From Streptomyces sp. NBC_01198 (GTDB lineage Bacteria > Actinomycetota > Actinomycetes > Streptomycetales > Streptomycetaceae), in assembly GCF_036010485.1 (NCBI RefSeq), contig NZ_CP108568.1:2998001-3062000 (forward strand): a stretch of DNA of 64,000 nt, in the 5' to 3' direction. The position numbers were made by a program, and so were the translations under genes. Under the pieces are notes generated by a model that saw only the letters and a list, made by a program, of their open reading frames with translations, searched no databases and was not told where the DNA came from. How positions within the stretch are numbered: the first letter of the stretch is position 1; the number at the start of each line of letters is the position of its first letter. Below, piece after piece: positions 17,405-26,280 of the stretch.

Positions 17405-17785
17405 GTGCCGGCTGGAACGCTTTACCGCGGCCGGGAAGGCATGTGGTCGTGGGTGGCTCATCGAGTCACCGGTGTCCTCATCTTCTTCTTCCTGTTCGTC
17501 CATGTCCTCGACACCGCCCTGGTGCGCGTCTCCCCCGAGGACTACGACAAGGTCGTCGCCACCTACAAGACCCCGGTCGTCAGCCTGCTGGAGTACGGCC
17601 TGGTCGCCGCGGTCCTCTTCCACGCGCTGAACGGCCTGCGGATCATCGCCGTGGACTACTGGACCCAGGGCCCCCGCTACCAGAAGCAGATGCTCTGGAC
17701 CGTGGTGGGCGTGTGGATCCTGCTGATGCTCGGCGCGATCTACCCGGTTCTCAACCACGCCGCCCGCGTACTGTTCGGGAGCTGA
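17405..17785 (+). CDS. sdhC: succinate dehydrogenase, cytochrome b556 subunit
   Basis: A 126-residue membrane anchor of complex II with three hydrophobic segments. MWSWVAHRVTGVLIFFFLF and the HVLD segment are typical of the family and hold the probable heme-ligand and quinone-site residues. It binds the SdhAB catalytic arm to the inner face of the membrane and passes electrons to menaquinone. GTG 17405 has GGAGGG eight bases upstream, which fixes the start and excludes upstream in-frame codons. It is first gene of sdhCDAB and is followed by sdhD after 7 bp. Confidence 0.95.
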   Translation: MPAGTLYRGREGMWSWVAHRVTGVLIFFFLFVHVLDTALVRVSPEDYDKVVATYKTPVVSLLEYGLVAAVLFHALNGLRIIAVDYWTQGPRYQKQMLWTVVGVWILLMLGAIYPVLNHAARVLFGS

Positions 17786-17792
17786 ACGACAC

Positions 17793-18278
17793 ATGTCCAC
17801 TTCGACCGACACCACCGACGCCGTCGAGCTGACCGGCTCCAGCGTCCCCCTGTACAGTCCGGAGAACCCGGCCCCGGTCATCGAACCGCCGCGGGCGCGC
17901 ACCAAGCGCACCCCGCGCAGCACCCGCACCAACTTCGAGATGTACGGCTGGCTGTTCATGCGGCTGTCCGGTGTGGTGCTCGTCGTGCTGGTGATCGGCC
18001 ACCTGCTGATCCAGCTGGTGCTGGACGGCGGTGTGCAGAAGGTCGGTTTCGCCTTCGTCGCCGGCCGCTGGGCGTCGCCGTTCTGGCAGTACTGGGACCT
18101 GGCCATGCTGTGGCTGGCGATGCTGCACGGTGGCAACGGTCTGCGGACCGTCATCAACGACTACGCCGAGCAGGCCAACACCCGCGTCTGGCTCAAGACG
18201 CTGCTGTTCACCGCAGTGGCGTTCACCATCGTGCTCGGCTCGCTGGTGATCTTCACCTTCGACCCGAACATCCGCTAA
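17793..18278 (+). CDS. sdhD: succinate dehydrogenase, hydrophobic membrane anchor subunit
   Basis: A 161-residue second membrane anchor of complex II. A hydrophilic N-terminal 55 residues precede three transmembrane segments; the segment [19 protein letters not shown] carries the conserved His expected to ligate heme. ATG 17793 lies 7 bp after the sdhC stop. The N-terminal extension ([21 protein letters not shown]) is of the actinobacterial kind. It works with SdhC to anchor SdhAB and reduce menaquinone. Confidence 0.94.
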   Translation: MSTSTDTTDAVELTGSSVPLYSPENPAPVIEPPRARTKRTPRSTRTNFEMYGWLFMRLSGVVLVVLVIGHLLIQLVLDGGVQKVGFAFVAGRWASPFWQYWDLAMLWLAMLHGGNGLRTVINDYAEQANTRVWLKTLLFTAVAFTIVLGSLVIFTFDPNIR

Positions 18279-18306
18279 GCCAGGGCTGGACAGGGAAAGC
18301 GACCCC

Positions 18307-20064
18307 ATGCAGATCCACAAGTACGACACCGTCATCGTCGGCGCGGGCGGCGCCGGTATGCGCGCCGCCATCGAGGCCACCAAGCGCAGCCGCACCGCCG
18401 TCCTGACCAAGCTCTACCCGACCCGCTCCCACACCGGCGCCGCCCAGGGCGGCATGGCCGCCGCCCTCGCGAACGTCGAGGAGGACAACTGGGAGTGGCA
18501 CACCTTCGACACGATCAAGGGCGGCGACTACCTGGTCGACCAGGACGCCGCCGAGATCCTGGCGAAGGAGGCCATCGACGCGGTCCTCGACCTGGAGAAG
18601 ATGGGCCTGCCGTTCAACCGGACGCCCGAGGGCCGGATCGACCAGCGCCGTTTCGGCGGCCACACCCGCAACCACGGCGAGGCCGCGGTCCGCCGGGCGT
18701 GTTACGCCGCCGACCGCACCGGTCACATGATCCTCCAGACGCTTTATCAGAACTGCGTCAAGGAGGGTGTGGAGTTCTTCAACGAGTTCTACGTCCTCGA
18801 CCAGCTGCTGACCGAGGTCGACGGGGTGCAGCGGTCCGCCGGCGTGGTGGCGTACGAGCTGGCCACCGGCGAGATCCACGTCTTCCAGGCCAAGTCGGTG
18901 ATCTACGCCTCCGGCGGCACCGGCAAGTTCTTCAAGGTGACCTCCAACGCGCACACCCTCACCGGTGACGGCCAGGCCGCCGTCTACCGGCGCGGGCTGC
19001 CGCTTGAGGACATGGAGTTCTTCCAGTTCCACCCGACGGGCATCTGGCGGATGGGCATCCTGCTGACGGAGGGCGCCCGCGGTGAGGGCGGCATCCTCCG
19101 CAACAAGGACGGCGAGCGCTTCATGGAGAAGTACGCCCCCGTCATGAAGGACCTGGCCTCGCGCGACGTCGTCTCCCGGGCGATCTACACCGAGATCCGC
19201 GAGGGCCGCGGCTGCGGTCCCGAGGGCGACCACGTCTACCTCGACCTGACCCACCTGCCGCCCGAGCAGCTGGACGCCAAGCTGCCGGACATCACCGAGT
19301 TCGCCCGCACCTACCTGGGCATCGAGCCGTACACCGACCCGATCCCGATCCAGCCCACCGCGCACTACGCCATGGGCGGCATCCCCACCAACGTCCAGGG
19401 CGAGGTGCTGCGCGACAACACCACCGTCGTGCCCGGCCTGTACGCGGCCGGCGAGGTCGCCTGCGTGTCCGTGCACGGCGCGAACCGGCTCGGCACCAAC
19501 TCGCTGCTCGACATCAACGTCTTCGGCCGCCGCTCCGGTATCGCCGCCGCCGAGTACGCGCACGCCAACGACTTCGCACCGCTGCCCGAGGACCCGGCGT
19601 CGCTCGTCGTGGCCCAGGTCGAGCGGCTGCGCTCGGCCACCGGCAACGAGCGGGTCTCCGAGATCCGGCGCGAGCTGCAGGAGTGCATGGACGCCAACGT
19701 GATGGTCTTCCGCACCGAGCAGACCATCAAGACGGCCGTCGAGAAGATCGGCGAGCTGCGCGAGCGCTACCTCAGCGTCTCCATCCAGGACAAGGGCAAG
19801 CGGTTCAACACCGATCTGCTGGAGGCCGTCGAGCTGGGCAACCTGCTCGACCTCGCCGAGGTCATGGCCGTCTCCGCGCTGGCCCGCAAGGAGTCCCGCG
19901 GCGGCCACTACCGCGAGGACTACCCCAACCGGGACGACGTCAACTTCATGCGGCACACCATGGCCTACCGCGAGCTGGACGACGCCACCGGCGCCGAGTC
20001 GATCCGCCTGGACTACAAGCCGGTCGTGCAGACCCGCTACCAGCCGATGGAGCGTAAGTACTGA
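18307..20064 (+). CDS. sdhA: succinate dehydrogenase flavoprotein subunit
   Basis: A 585-residue catalytic subunit that oxidises succinate to fumarate. It shows the FAD dinucleotide-binding start [16 protein letters not shown], the SHTGAAQGG segment whose His carries covalent FAD, substrate-site residues in FHPTG and RGEGG, the active-site region [15 protein letters not shown], and the C-terminal [12 protein letters not shown]. The length is normal for the family. Its stop overlaps the sdhB start (TGATG), so translation is coupled. Confidence 0.97.
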   Translation: MQIHKYDTVIVGAGGAGMRAAIEATKRSRTAVLTKLYPTRSHTGAAQGGMAAALANVEEDNWEWHTFDTIKGGDYLVDQDAAEILAKEAIDAVLDLEKMGLPFNRTPEGRIDQRRFGGHTRNHGEAAVRRACYAADRTGHMILQTLYQNCVKEGVEFFNEFYVLDQLLTEVDGVQRSAGVVAYELATGEIHVFQAKSVIYASGGTGKFFKVTSNAHTLTGDGQAAVYRRGLPLEDMEFFQFHPTGIWRMGILLTEGARGEGGILRNKDGERFMEKYAPVMKDLASRDVVSRAIYTEIREGRGCGPEGDHVYLDLTHLPPEQLDAKLPDITEFARTYLGIEPYTDPIPIQPTAHYAMGGIPTNVQGEVLRDNTTVVPGLYAAGEVACVSVHGANRLGTNSLLDINVFGRRSGIAAAEYAHANDFAPLPEDPASLVVAQVERLRSATGNERVSEIRRELQECMDANVMVFRTEQTIKTAVEKIGELRERYLSVSIQDKGKRFNTDLLEAVELGNLLDLAEVMAVSALARKESRGGHYREDYPNRDDVNFMRHTMAYRELDDATGAESIRLDYKPVVQTRYQPMERKY

Positions 20065-20846
20065 TGAGCACCCCGAATACTCCGACGCTGGACAAGCACT
20101 CGGCGGCACTGGACGCCGCCGAGGTCGCCGCGGGCCACCTGGTCACGGTCACGCTGCGGGTCCGCCGCTTCAACCCCGAGGTCTCGGCGGACGCCGAGTG
20201 GGTCGACTACCAGCTGCCGATGGACCCCAAGGAGCGCGTCCTGGACGCCCTCCACAAGATCAAGTGGGAGATCGACGGCACCCTGACCTTCCGCCGCTCC
20301 TGCGCCCACGGCGTCTGCGGCTCCGACGCGGTCCGCATCAACGGCCGCAACCGCCTGGCCTGCAAGACCCTGATCAAGGACATCAACCCCGAGAAGCCCA
20401 TCACGGTCGAGCCCATCAAGGGCCTCACCGTGCTCAAGGACCTCGTGGTCGACATGGACCCCTTCTTCCAGGCCTACCGCGACGTGATGCCCTTCCTCAT
20501 CACCAAGGGGAACGAGCCCACCCGCGAACGCCTCCAGTCCGCCGAGGACCGCGAGCGCTTCGACGACACCACCAAGTGCATCCTGTGCGCCGCCTGCACC
20601 TCCTCCTGCCCGGTCTACTGGAACGACGGCCAGTACTTCGGCCCGGCGGCCATCGTCAACGCGCACCGCTTCATCTTCGACTCGCGCGACGAGGGCGGCG
20701 AGCAGCGCCTGGAGATCCTCAACGACAAGGACGGCGTCTGGCGCTGCCGCACCACCTTCAACTGCACGGACGCCTGTCCGCGCGGCATCGAGGTGACGAA
20801 GGCGATCCAGGAGGTGAAGCGGGCGCTCATCACGCGCCGCTTCTGA
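20064..20846 (+). CDS. sdhB: succinate dehydrogenase iron-sulfur subunit
   Basis: A 260-residue subunit carrying three Fe-S clusters. The 2Fe-2S ligands are in CAHGVCGSD...LAC, and the 4Fe-4S and 3Fe-4S ligands in CILCAACTSSCP and CTDACPRG. It relays electrons from SdhA flavin to the membrane anchor. ATG 20064 overlaps the sdhA stop. It is the last gene of the operon; a strong hairpin begins 47 bp downstream. Confidence 0.97.
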   Translation: MSTPNTPTLDKHSAALDAAEVAAGHLVTVTLRVRRFNPEVSADAEWVDYQLPMDPKERVLDALHKIKWEIDGTLTFRRSCAHGVCGSDAVRINGRNRLACKTLIKDINPEKPITVEPIKGLTVLKDLVVDMDPFFQAYRDVMPFLITKGNEPTRERLQSAEDRERFDDTTKCILCAACTSSCPVYWNDGQYFGPAAIVNAHRFIFDSRDEGGEQRLEILNDKDGVWRCRTTFNCTDACPRGIEVTKAIQEVKRALITRRF

Positions 20847-20892
20847 TCCTCCCGCCTGCGCCGGACTCCGCCCGGCGCAGGCCGTTCTGCGC

Positions 20893-20933
20893 CGAAGGCC
20901 CGCTCCCTCACCCACCGAGGGGGCGGGCCTTCG
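20893..20933 (+). terminator. terminator of the sdhCDAB operon
   Basis: A 17-bp stem with one G-U pair, CGAAGGCCCGCTCCCTC at 20893-20909 and its complement at 20917-20933, with loop ACCCACC. It lies between the convergent sdhB and DUF4132 genes and can act in both directions. Confidence 0.8.
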
Positions 20934-20970
20934 CCGTGCGGCGGGGGCGCGGGGCTGGGGCGCCGGGACG

Positions 20971-23421
20971 TCAGAGCTGGCTCAGGATCGTGCGGTCGGT
21001 GATCTCCTTGTCGCGGGACAGCAGCAGCGCCTTGCTCAAGATGAGCCCAAGGGTGCGGTCGCCCTCGAACGGCAGGTAGCCGTCGTAGGGGGCGGCGGGC
21101 GCGGCCTTCGGGACGACGCACAGGTAGCGGTCGTGCGGCGCTATCAGGATGTTCCCCGAGCCGAGATGGATCTTGTACGTGTGCAGGTCGCCGCGCACCT
21201 CAAGGAAGCGGCCCTCGACGCTGCACCGGTCGGCCATCGCCAGCCGGGGAACGAGCCGGCTGAGCAGGTCGCGGCGTCCCTGGGCGGTCAGGGTGAGGTC
21301 GCCGAAGCCGTAGGACTCCCAGTATTCGCGGTAGCGCCCCCCGGGGCCGCCGTCCTGCCAGGTCGGATCGTTCCCGACGCTGGCGACGCCGACGAAGAGG
21401 TCGACGTCGCGCAGGACTTCACTGAGGACCAGCGCGGGGACCTCGCCGAGTGGCAGGCCCTCCGGCGGTGTGCCCCCTGCCGGGTGGCGGTAGCCGCCGC
21501 CGCCCGCGTGGGCGTGGCTGACCGCTTCCTCCAGCGGGTAGAAGCGGACCTGGTCGGTGGCCAGATGGCGATGGCTCCCCGACTCGGTGATCTCGTCGCC
21601 CACGGCCTCCACCCAGAACTCGGCCCGCAGCCCCCACTGCGGCAGCTCCCGCATCGCCGGCGGGTAGCTGTCGTCCACGGCGAGCCGCAGCACGCTGGTC
21701 CAGCCGCGGACCGCCGCCAGCGACTGGAACTGGTGCTGGCGCAGGAAGTGCGCGGCGAAACGGTTGGAGTACGTGCCGGTGGCGCGCTCGGCGTCGGTGA
21801 GCAGGTAGACCTCGCGGTGGGCCTGCTTGAACGGCTGGGTGATCCCGTGCCGTTCCAGCCAGTCGCGCCACGCGACCACCTCGGCGGGCTCCCGGTCCAC
21901 CGGGTGCCACAGCTCGACGGTGGACCCCTCGGTCACGGGCGCGTCGGCGAGCGTGCGCAACTCCCCGTCGGCGTAGCCGCACGCCCGCCCGTCGACCGTC
22001 CAGAGCAGGCGGCGGGCCAGGGTGCCGACCAGCGGGTGGTCGAGGCAGCGCTCGCGCCAGGCCGGGTAGGTCCATCGGCGGCGGGCCAGGAACTGCCGGT
22101 CGAGGCGCTCGGCCTGGGCGGCGAGCATCCGGTCGATGTCCTTCGCGGCGAGCCGGAGCGCGGCCACCTCCTCCAGGTGGTCGCGCTTGACGGCGGCCGG
22201 GACTCCCCTGACCTCCTTGCCCGCCGCGTTGCGCCAGCTCAGCACGGCCTTTCCGGCGCGCACCGCCAGCTCGCCGTGGTCGTGCCGCAGCAGGCCGACC
22301 TCCGTCAGGCCGTAGGCGGGCACCGCCAGCTCCTCGACCTCCTCCCGGCTCAGGCCGAGGGCGGCGGCCCGTGCCTCCAGGGCCGCGTCGAGCTGCTTGC
22401 GGGTGCCGCGGAAGGTCACCCGGGAGGCCAGCCGGGCGATCTCGCCGAGCGCCGCTTCGCCCTCGCAGCGGGCCAGCGCGCCCACTCCGGCGTTGGCGAG
22501 CTTCGGATTGCGCGGGCCGAGGCCCGGGACCTTGCGCAGCGCGGTGTCCACCAGCCCGCCCAGCGCCCGCGCGATGCCGGGATCCGGCGGCAGCAGGGCC
22601 GCCAGCCACGCCAGACCGCGCAGCGCGTTGGCGTTGAAGGGGTCGAACAGCGCGTCAGGATCCGGGCCGTGGTCGCGGCGGGCGAACAGCACGGTCCTCG
22701 GCCGCCCGGCAAGCGCCAGCCAGTGCACCGCCTTGTCCCGTACGGTGGCCGGTCCGAGCCGGTCGATCAGCGCCCGCGCGTCCTTCTCCCAGCGGGCCGA
22801 CGGCCGGGCGGCGGTCGCGGCGACGGCAAGCCGCAGCAGCTGGGGCCAGGGGTCGCCGAGGACGACGGCGGTCGCCAGCGCGTCGTCCGACCATGCCTCA
22901 CCGGGATTCAGCGGCGGGTCGGCGAGCTTCTTCACGACCGTGAGCAGCGCCGGCCGGCGGGAGTGGACCATCGCCATCCTGCGCAGGGTGCCCACGGCGG
23001 CGGGCGGCGGGGTGCGTCCCGCGGCGATCTCCGCCTCGACCAGCTGGTCCAGCCATCCGTCGTACCAGGGCGCGAAGTCCCCGCCGAGCTCGGCGAGCCA
23101 TCCCGAGCGCTCGTCGGCGAGCGGGTCGGTGCCGGGGCCGCGACGGGCGCAGCTCGCCACCACGAGCAGTCCGTACCGGGGGCCGGCGTCGCCGCCCTGC
23201 ACCTGCGTCACGGCCCGGTAGCGCTCGGCCAGCCGGGCCACCAGCCGGGCGCGCTGGTCCGGCGTCAGATCGTCGACGACCGCGATCACCTTCGGACCGT
23301 AGGACCCGTTCACGAGGAGCGGCTGGACGAAGACGTCGGCCAGCCGGTCGGCCAGCGCCTCGATGTCGTCGGCCGCGGCCAGCCGCCGGACCGCCACCAC
23401 GTGCTCCCCCGCGGTGGCCAT
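20971..23421 (-). CDS. DUF4132-domain protein with helical-repeat N-terminus
   Basis: An 816-residue soluble protein. The N-terminal two thirds are Ala/Leu-rich helices that look like HEAT-type repeats (for example KVPGLGPRNPKLANAGVGAL). The C-terminal third carries DUF4132 hallmarks: WRDWLERHGITQPFKQAHREVYLLTDAE, RFAAHFLRQHQF, then VLSEVLRDVDLFVGVASVGNDP and the end segment VRGDLHTYKIHLGSGNILIAP. The function of DUF4132 is not established; some members are annotated by similarity to E. coli molybdate-region proteins. ATG 23421 overlaps the stop of an upstream 130-residue gene (TGATG), so the two are coupled. Confidence 0.85.
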   Translation of the reverse strand: MATAGEHVVAVRRLAAADDIEALADRLADVFVQPLLVNGSYGPKVIAVVDDLTPDQRARLVARLAERYRAVTQVQGGDAGPRYGLLVVASCARRGPGTDPLADERSGWLAELGGDFAPWYDGWLDQLVEAEIAAGRTPPPAAVGTLRRMAMVHSRRPALLTVVKKLADPPLNPGEAWSDDALATAVVLGDPWPQLLRLAVAATAARPSARWEKDARALIDRLGPATVRDKAVHWLALAGRPRTVLFARRDHGPDPDALFDPFNANALRGLAWLAALLPPDPGIARALGGLVDTALRKVPGLGPRNPKLANAGVGALARCEGEAALGEIARLASRVTFRGTRKQLDAALEARAAALGLSREEVEELAVPAYGLTEVGLLRHDHGELAVRAGKAVLSWRNAAGKEVRGVPAAVKRDHLEEVAALRLAAKDIDRMLAAQAERLDRQFLARRRWTYPAWRERCLDHPLVGTLARRLLWTVDGRACGYADGELRTLADAPVTEGSTVELWHPVDREPAEVVAWRDWLERHGITQPFKQAHREVYLLTDAERATGTYSNRFAAHFLRQHQFQSLAAVRGWTSVLRLAVDDSYPPAMRELPQWGLRAEFWVEAVGDEITESGSHRHLATDQVRFYPLEEAVSHAHAGGGGYRHPAGGTPPEGLPLGEVPALVLSEVLRDVDLFVGVASVGNDPTWQDGGPGGRYREYWESYGFGDLTLTAQGRRDLLSRLVPRLAMADRCSVEGRFLEVRGDLHTYKIHLGSGNILIAPHDRYLCVVPKAAPAAPYDGYLPFEGDRTLGLILSKALLLSRDKEITDRTILSQL

Positions 23422-23813
23422 CAGCCACCCACCAGCGGGACGAGCTTGAGGAAGACCACCTCGGTGCCGGCCGGCAGGTCGACCTGGTCGTCCAGCTCCT
23501 CGACCTGGCGGTCGGCGACCAGCAGCAGGAAGCCGTTGCGGCCGAAGGCGTCCAGCGCCAGCTCACACTGCCGCTCGGCGTCGAGACGGCGCGGGGCGCG
23601 CAGGCGGTAGCCGTTGAGGGTGCGCTCGGCGTCGGTCGGCTGGACGAGGCCGTTGAAGACCTCGGGCTGCCGCGCGTTGTACTCCGCGACCTCCTGGCGG
23701 ACCCGGCGCCTTATCAACTCGCGGGCGCTGAGCCGCTCTTCCGTGACGTCCAGCCCCCAGGAGCCGCGCGTCTCCCCTGATGTCGTCTCGTCGACGAAGG
23801 TCACCATTCCCAT
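23421..23813 (-). CDS. small hypothetical partner of the DUF4132 protein
   Basis: A 130-residue acidic soluble protein without recognised domain. It contains TEERLSARELIRRRVRQEVAEYN, then NGYRLRAPRRLDAERQCELALDAFGRNGFLLLVADRQVEELDDQVDL (split by family-like spacing), and ends in VVFLKLVPLVGG, a layout suggesting a small alpha/beta domain. ATG 23813 is chosen; Met at 23807 is an alternative. The TGATG overlap with the DUF4132 gene implies co-translation and possibly complex formation. No function is proposed. Confidence 0.72.
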   Translation of the reverse strand: MGMVTFVDETTSGETRGSWGLDVTEERLSARELIRRRVRQEVAEYNARQPEVFNGLVQPTDAERTLNGYRLRAPRRLDAERQCELALDAFGRNGFLLLVADRQVEELDDQVDLPAGTEVVFLKLVPLVGG

Positions 23814-23922
23814 GACCGCGAGCGTAGGGCGGACCACTGACAGTCGCCCCGGCGACCGTGCCCGGCGGCCGGCCGGTCCGGGTGGGGGCACCGGTGCTCG
23901 ACGGCGGGATCCGATGATCTTA

Positions 23923-23970
23923 CCGATTCGGCAAAGTTATCCACAGGGACAATTTTCCGGTTCGGCAAAG
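23923..23970 (+). promoter_or_regulatory. direct 14-mer repeats flanking a DnaA-box-like sequence upstream of a tetR gene
   Basis: CCGATTCGGCAAAG (23923-23936) and CCGGTTCGGCAAAG (23957-23970) are direct repeats with one mismatch, 34 bp apart. Between them is TTATCCACA (23937-23945), identical to the classical DnaA-box consensus, in an unusually AT-rich stretch. The repeats end 17 bases before the ATG of the TetR gene and are probably an operator for it; TAGCTT at 23975-23980 could be the -10 element of a leaderless transcript. Confidence 0.45.
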
Positions 23971-23987
23971 ATGCTAGCTTGGCAGGC

Positions 23988-24668
23988 ATGGACACCACGG
24001 ACGGCCCGGCGGAGGCGGCAGACGCCACCGATGCCACCGACGCCACGGACGGGCTTCGCGAGCGCAAGAAGCGGCAGACTCGTGCCGCCCTGAGCCACGC
24101 CACGATCGCGCTGAGCATCGAGCGCGGCTGGGAGGGCGTGCGGATAGAAGACATCGCCGCGGCGGTGAACGTCTCGGAGCGCACCTTCCGCAACTACTTC
24201 TCCAGCAAGGCGGAAGCGGTGGCCGCCACCCACCTGGACCGGATGATGCGGGTCGCGCGGGCGCTGGACGCGCGCCCGGCCCGGGAGCCGCTGTGGGAGT
24301 CGATAAGGGCCACCGTGCAGGCCGAGTTCGTCCCGGAGCCGGCGGGACCGGTCGACGCGGCGGCGGGGAAGCGGCACACCGACGCGATCTGGAAGGTGCT
24401 GTCCGAGCCCGCCGTGCAGGGGGAGGTGCTGCGCGCCGACCAGGCCGCGCAGGTGGTGCTGGCCGAGGCGATCGGTGCGCGGACGGGGACGGACCCGCGG
24501 GTCGACCTCTATCCGAAACTGGTCGCCGCCTCGGTCGGGGCCGCGATCGGCACGGCGCTGAGCCACTGGCTGCGCGCCGATCCCCCGGTGCCGCTGGGGC
24601 CGCTGATAAGCGAGGTCCTCGAACAGGTGACGGCGGGCCTTCCCGCGCCCGTGAGCAGTGAGCAGTGA
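23988..24668 (+). CDS. TetR-family transcriptional regulator
   Basis: About 226 residues. After an Asp/Thr/Ala-rich leader the HTH domain reads RAALSHATIALSIERGWEGVRIEDIAAAV, NVSERTFRNYFSSKAEAV; the C-terminal ligand-binding domain is of the common actinobacterial MftR/TetR_C type. It probably represses itself and the FAD monooxygenase gene 34 bp downstream in the same direction. ATG 23988 is favoured over a TTG at 23979. A 7-base tandem repeat (GTGAGCA, three copies) runs through its stop codon, so length variants at the C-terminus are possible between strains. Confidence 0.88.
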   Translation: MDTTDGPAEAADATDATDATDGLRERKKRQTRAALSHATIALSIERGWEGVRIEDIAAAVNVSERTFRNYFSSKAEAVAATHLDRMMRVARALDARPAREPLWESIRATVQAEFVPEPAGPVDAAAGKRHTDAIWKVLSEPAVQGEVLRADQAAQVVLAEAIGARTGTDPRVDLYPKLVAASVGAAIGTALSHWLRADPPVPLGPLISEVLEQVTAGLPAPVSSEQ

Positions 24669-24671
24669 GCA
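24651..24671 (+). repeat. 7-bp tandem repeat across the tetR stop codon
   Basis: Three perfect copies of GTGAGCA cover the last codons and the TGA stop of the TetR gene. Slippage by one unit would shift the reading frame and change the C-terminus and the distance to the next gene. Confidence 0.7.
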
Positions 24672-24702
24672 GTGACACGAGAGTCGAGAGGAGTATGTCC
24701 TG

Positions 24703-26262
24703 ATGGCCGACGAGGTGGATGTCGACGTCGTGGTCGTCGGCGGGGGTCCCACCGGACTCATGCTGGCTGCCGAACTGGGCCTGCTTGGCGTGCGCCCGGC
24801 CGTGCTGGAACGCCTTGCGGAGTCGAGCCGCGAGCCCCGGGCGAACGGGCTGGTCGGCCAGGTCGTCCAGGCGCTCGACCGGCGCGGGCTGTACGAGAGC
24901 CTCAGCGGGAGCCCCGGGCCGCCGCGGCCCAACAACGCCTTCTTCACCTTCGCCGGACTGCCCGTCGACCTGAGCGGGCTGCCGGAGAGCCCGGTCTACA
25001 CGGTGGCGGTGCCGCAGCACCGCATCGTGGAGGTGCTGACGGCCCGGGCGCTGGAATCGGGCGCCGACATCCGTATCGGGCACGAGGTCACCGGGCTGAC
25101 GCAGCGGGACGACCGCGTCGAGCTGGAGATCGCCGGGCCCGCGGGACCGTACCGGCTGACGGCCCGCTATGCGGTCGGCGCCGACGGGGCGCACAGCGTC
25201 ACGCGCAAGCTCTGCGGCATCGGCTTCCCGGGGATCACCTACGACCGGTCGGTCTCCCGGCACGCGCATGTGAGCGTCCCCGCGGAGTACGTGGGCCCGG
25301 AGGGCCTGCGGGTGCCGGGGGTCGGCGTGGTAGCGCCGTTCCTGCCGCGGCGCACCGATCGGGGCTCGTTCAACTGGGCTCCGCTGCCCGGCCGGCCGCC
25401 GCTGGTGGCCACCGTCGAGTGGGAGCCGGTCCAGGGTGACGAGCCGATGAGCCTGACCGAGATGGCGGCGAGCATCGGGCGGGTGCTCGGCGCCGAGGTG
25501 CCGGTGGCGGCGCCCGAGGGCGCCGGACCCTTCGTGCTGCGCCGGCTCACCGGGGGCAACACCCGGGTGGCCGAGCGGTTCCGCGACGGGCGGGTCTTCC
25601 TGATCGGCGACGCCGCCCACGTCTACGCCTCGGGGGGCGGGCCCGGGCTCAACTCCGGGCTGCAGGACGCGATCAACCTCGGCTGGAAGCTGGCGGCGCA
25701 GCTCGCGGGCACCGCGCCCGAGGGGCTGCTCGACAGTTACGCCGCCGAGCGGACCGCGGCCGCCCGCCGCACCCTGGTCTACGCCCAGGCCCAGTCCGCG
25801 CTGCTGGAGCCGGGCGGCGATGTGGACGCGCTGCGGGCGGTGTTCGGCGAGCTGCTGCAGGACCAGGGGGCGGTCCAGCGGGTCGCGGACCTGATAGCGG
25901 GTTCCGACCTGCGTTACGACATAGCCGGCGCAGCGGGTCATCCGCTGGTCGGCACCCACGCCAGGGACCTGGCGCTGTCCACCCCGGCCGGCCCGCTGCG
26001 GCTCGGCGAACTGACCCGCGGCGGCCGCCCGTTGCTGCTCGACCTCACCAGGACGGCGACGGCGGCGAAGTCGGCGGCCGGCTGGTCCGCCCGGGTGGAC
26101 GTGGTGACCGGCAGCGCCCAGCCGCCGGCCGACCCCGGCTTCACGGCAGCGCTGATCCGGCCCGACTCCTACGTCGCCTGGGCCACCTCCGCCCCGGCCC
26201 CGGCCCGGACCGACATCGCGGAGCTGCGGGCAGCAGGCGGGCGGTGGTTCGGGGTGGGGTGA
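24703..26262 (+). CDS. FAD-dependent aromatic monooxygenase (PHBH-type)
   Basis: A 519-residue class A flavoprotein monooxygenase. Motifs: dinucleotide fold VVVVGGGPTGLMLAAELG, the DG-type region ARYAVGADGAHSVTRKLCGI, and the GD motif FLIGDAAHVYASGGGPGLNSGLQDAINLGWKLA (given in pieces by family convention). A thioredoxin-like C-terminal domain is present from about residue 400. Such enzymes hydroxylate aromatic polyketides, rifamycins or xenobiotics with NADPH and oxygen. The upstream TetR gene suggests substrate-inducible expression, for instance drug inactivation. ATG 24703 has GAGGAG upstream. The gene converges on the sensor kinase gene after 18 bp. Confidence 0.9.
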   Translation: MADEVDVDVVVVGGGPTGLMLAAELGLLGVRPAVLERLAESSREPRANGLVGQVVQALDRRGLYESLSGSPGPPRPNNAFFTFAGLPVDLSGLPESPVYTVAVPQHRIVEVLTARALESGADIRIGHEVTGLTQRDDRVELEIAGPAGPYRLTARYAVGADGAHSVTRKLCGIGFPGITYDRSVSRHAHVSVPAEYVGPEGLRVPGVGVVAPFLPRRTDRGSFNWAPLPGRPPLVATVEWEPVQGDEPMSLTEMAASIGRVLGAEVPVAAPEGAGPFVLRRLTGGNTRVAERFRDGRVFLIGDAAHVYASGGGPGLNSGLQDAINLGWKLAAQLAGTAPEGLLDSYAAERTAAARRTLVYAQAQSALLEPGGDVDALRAVFGELLQDQGAVQRVADLIAGSDLRYDIAGAAGHPLVGTHARDLALSTPAGPLRLGELTRGGRPLLLDLTRTATAAKSAAGWSARVDVVTGSAQPPADPGFTAALIRPDSYVAWATSAPAPARTDIAELRAAGGRWFGVG

Positions 26263-26280
26263 GGCGAGGCGAGGCGTAGC

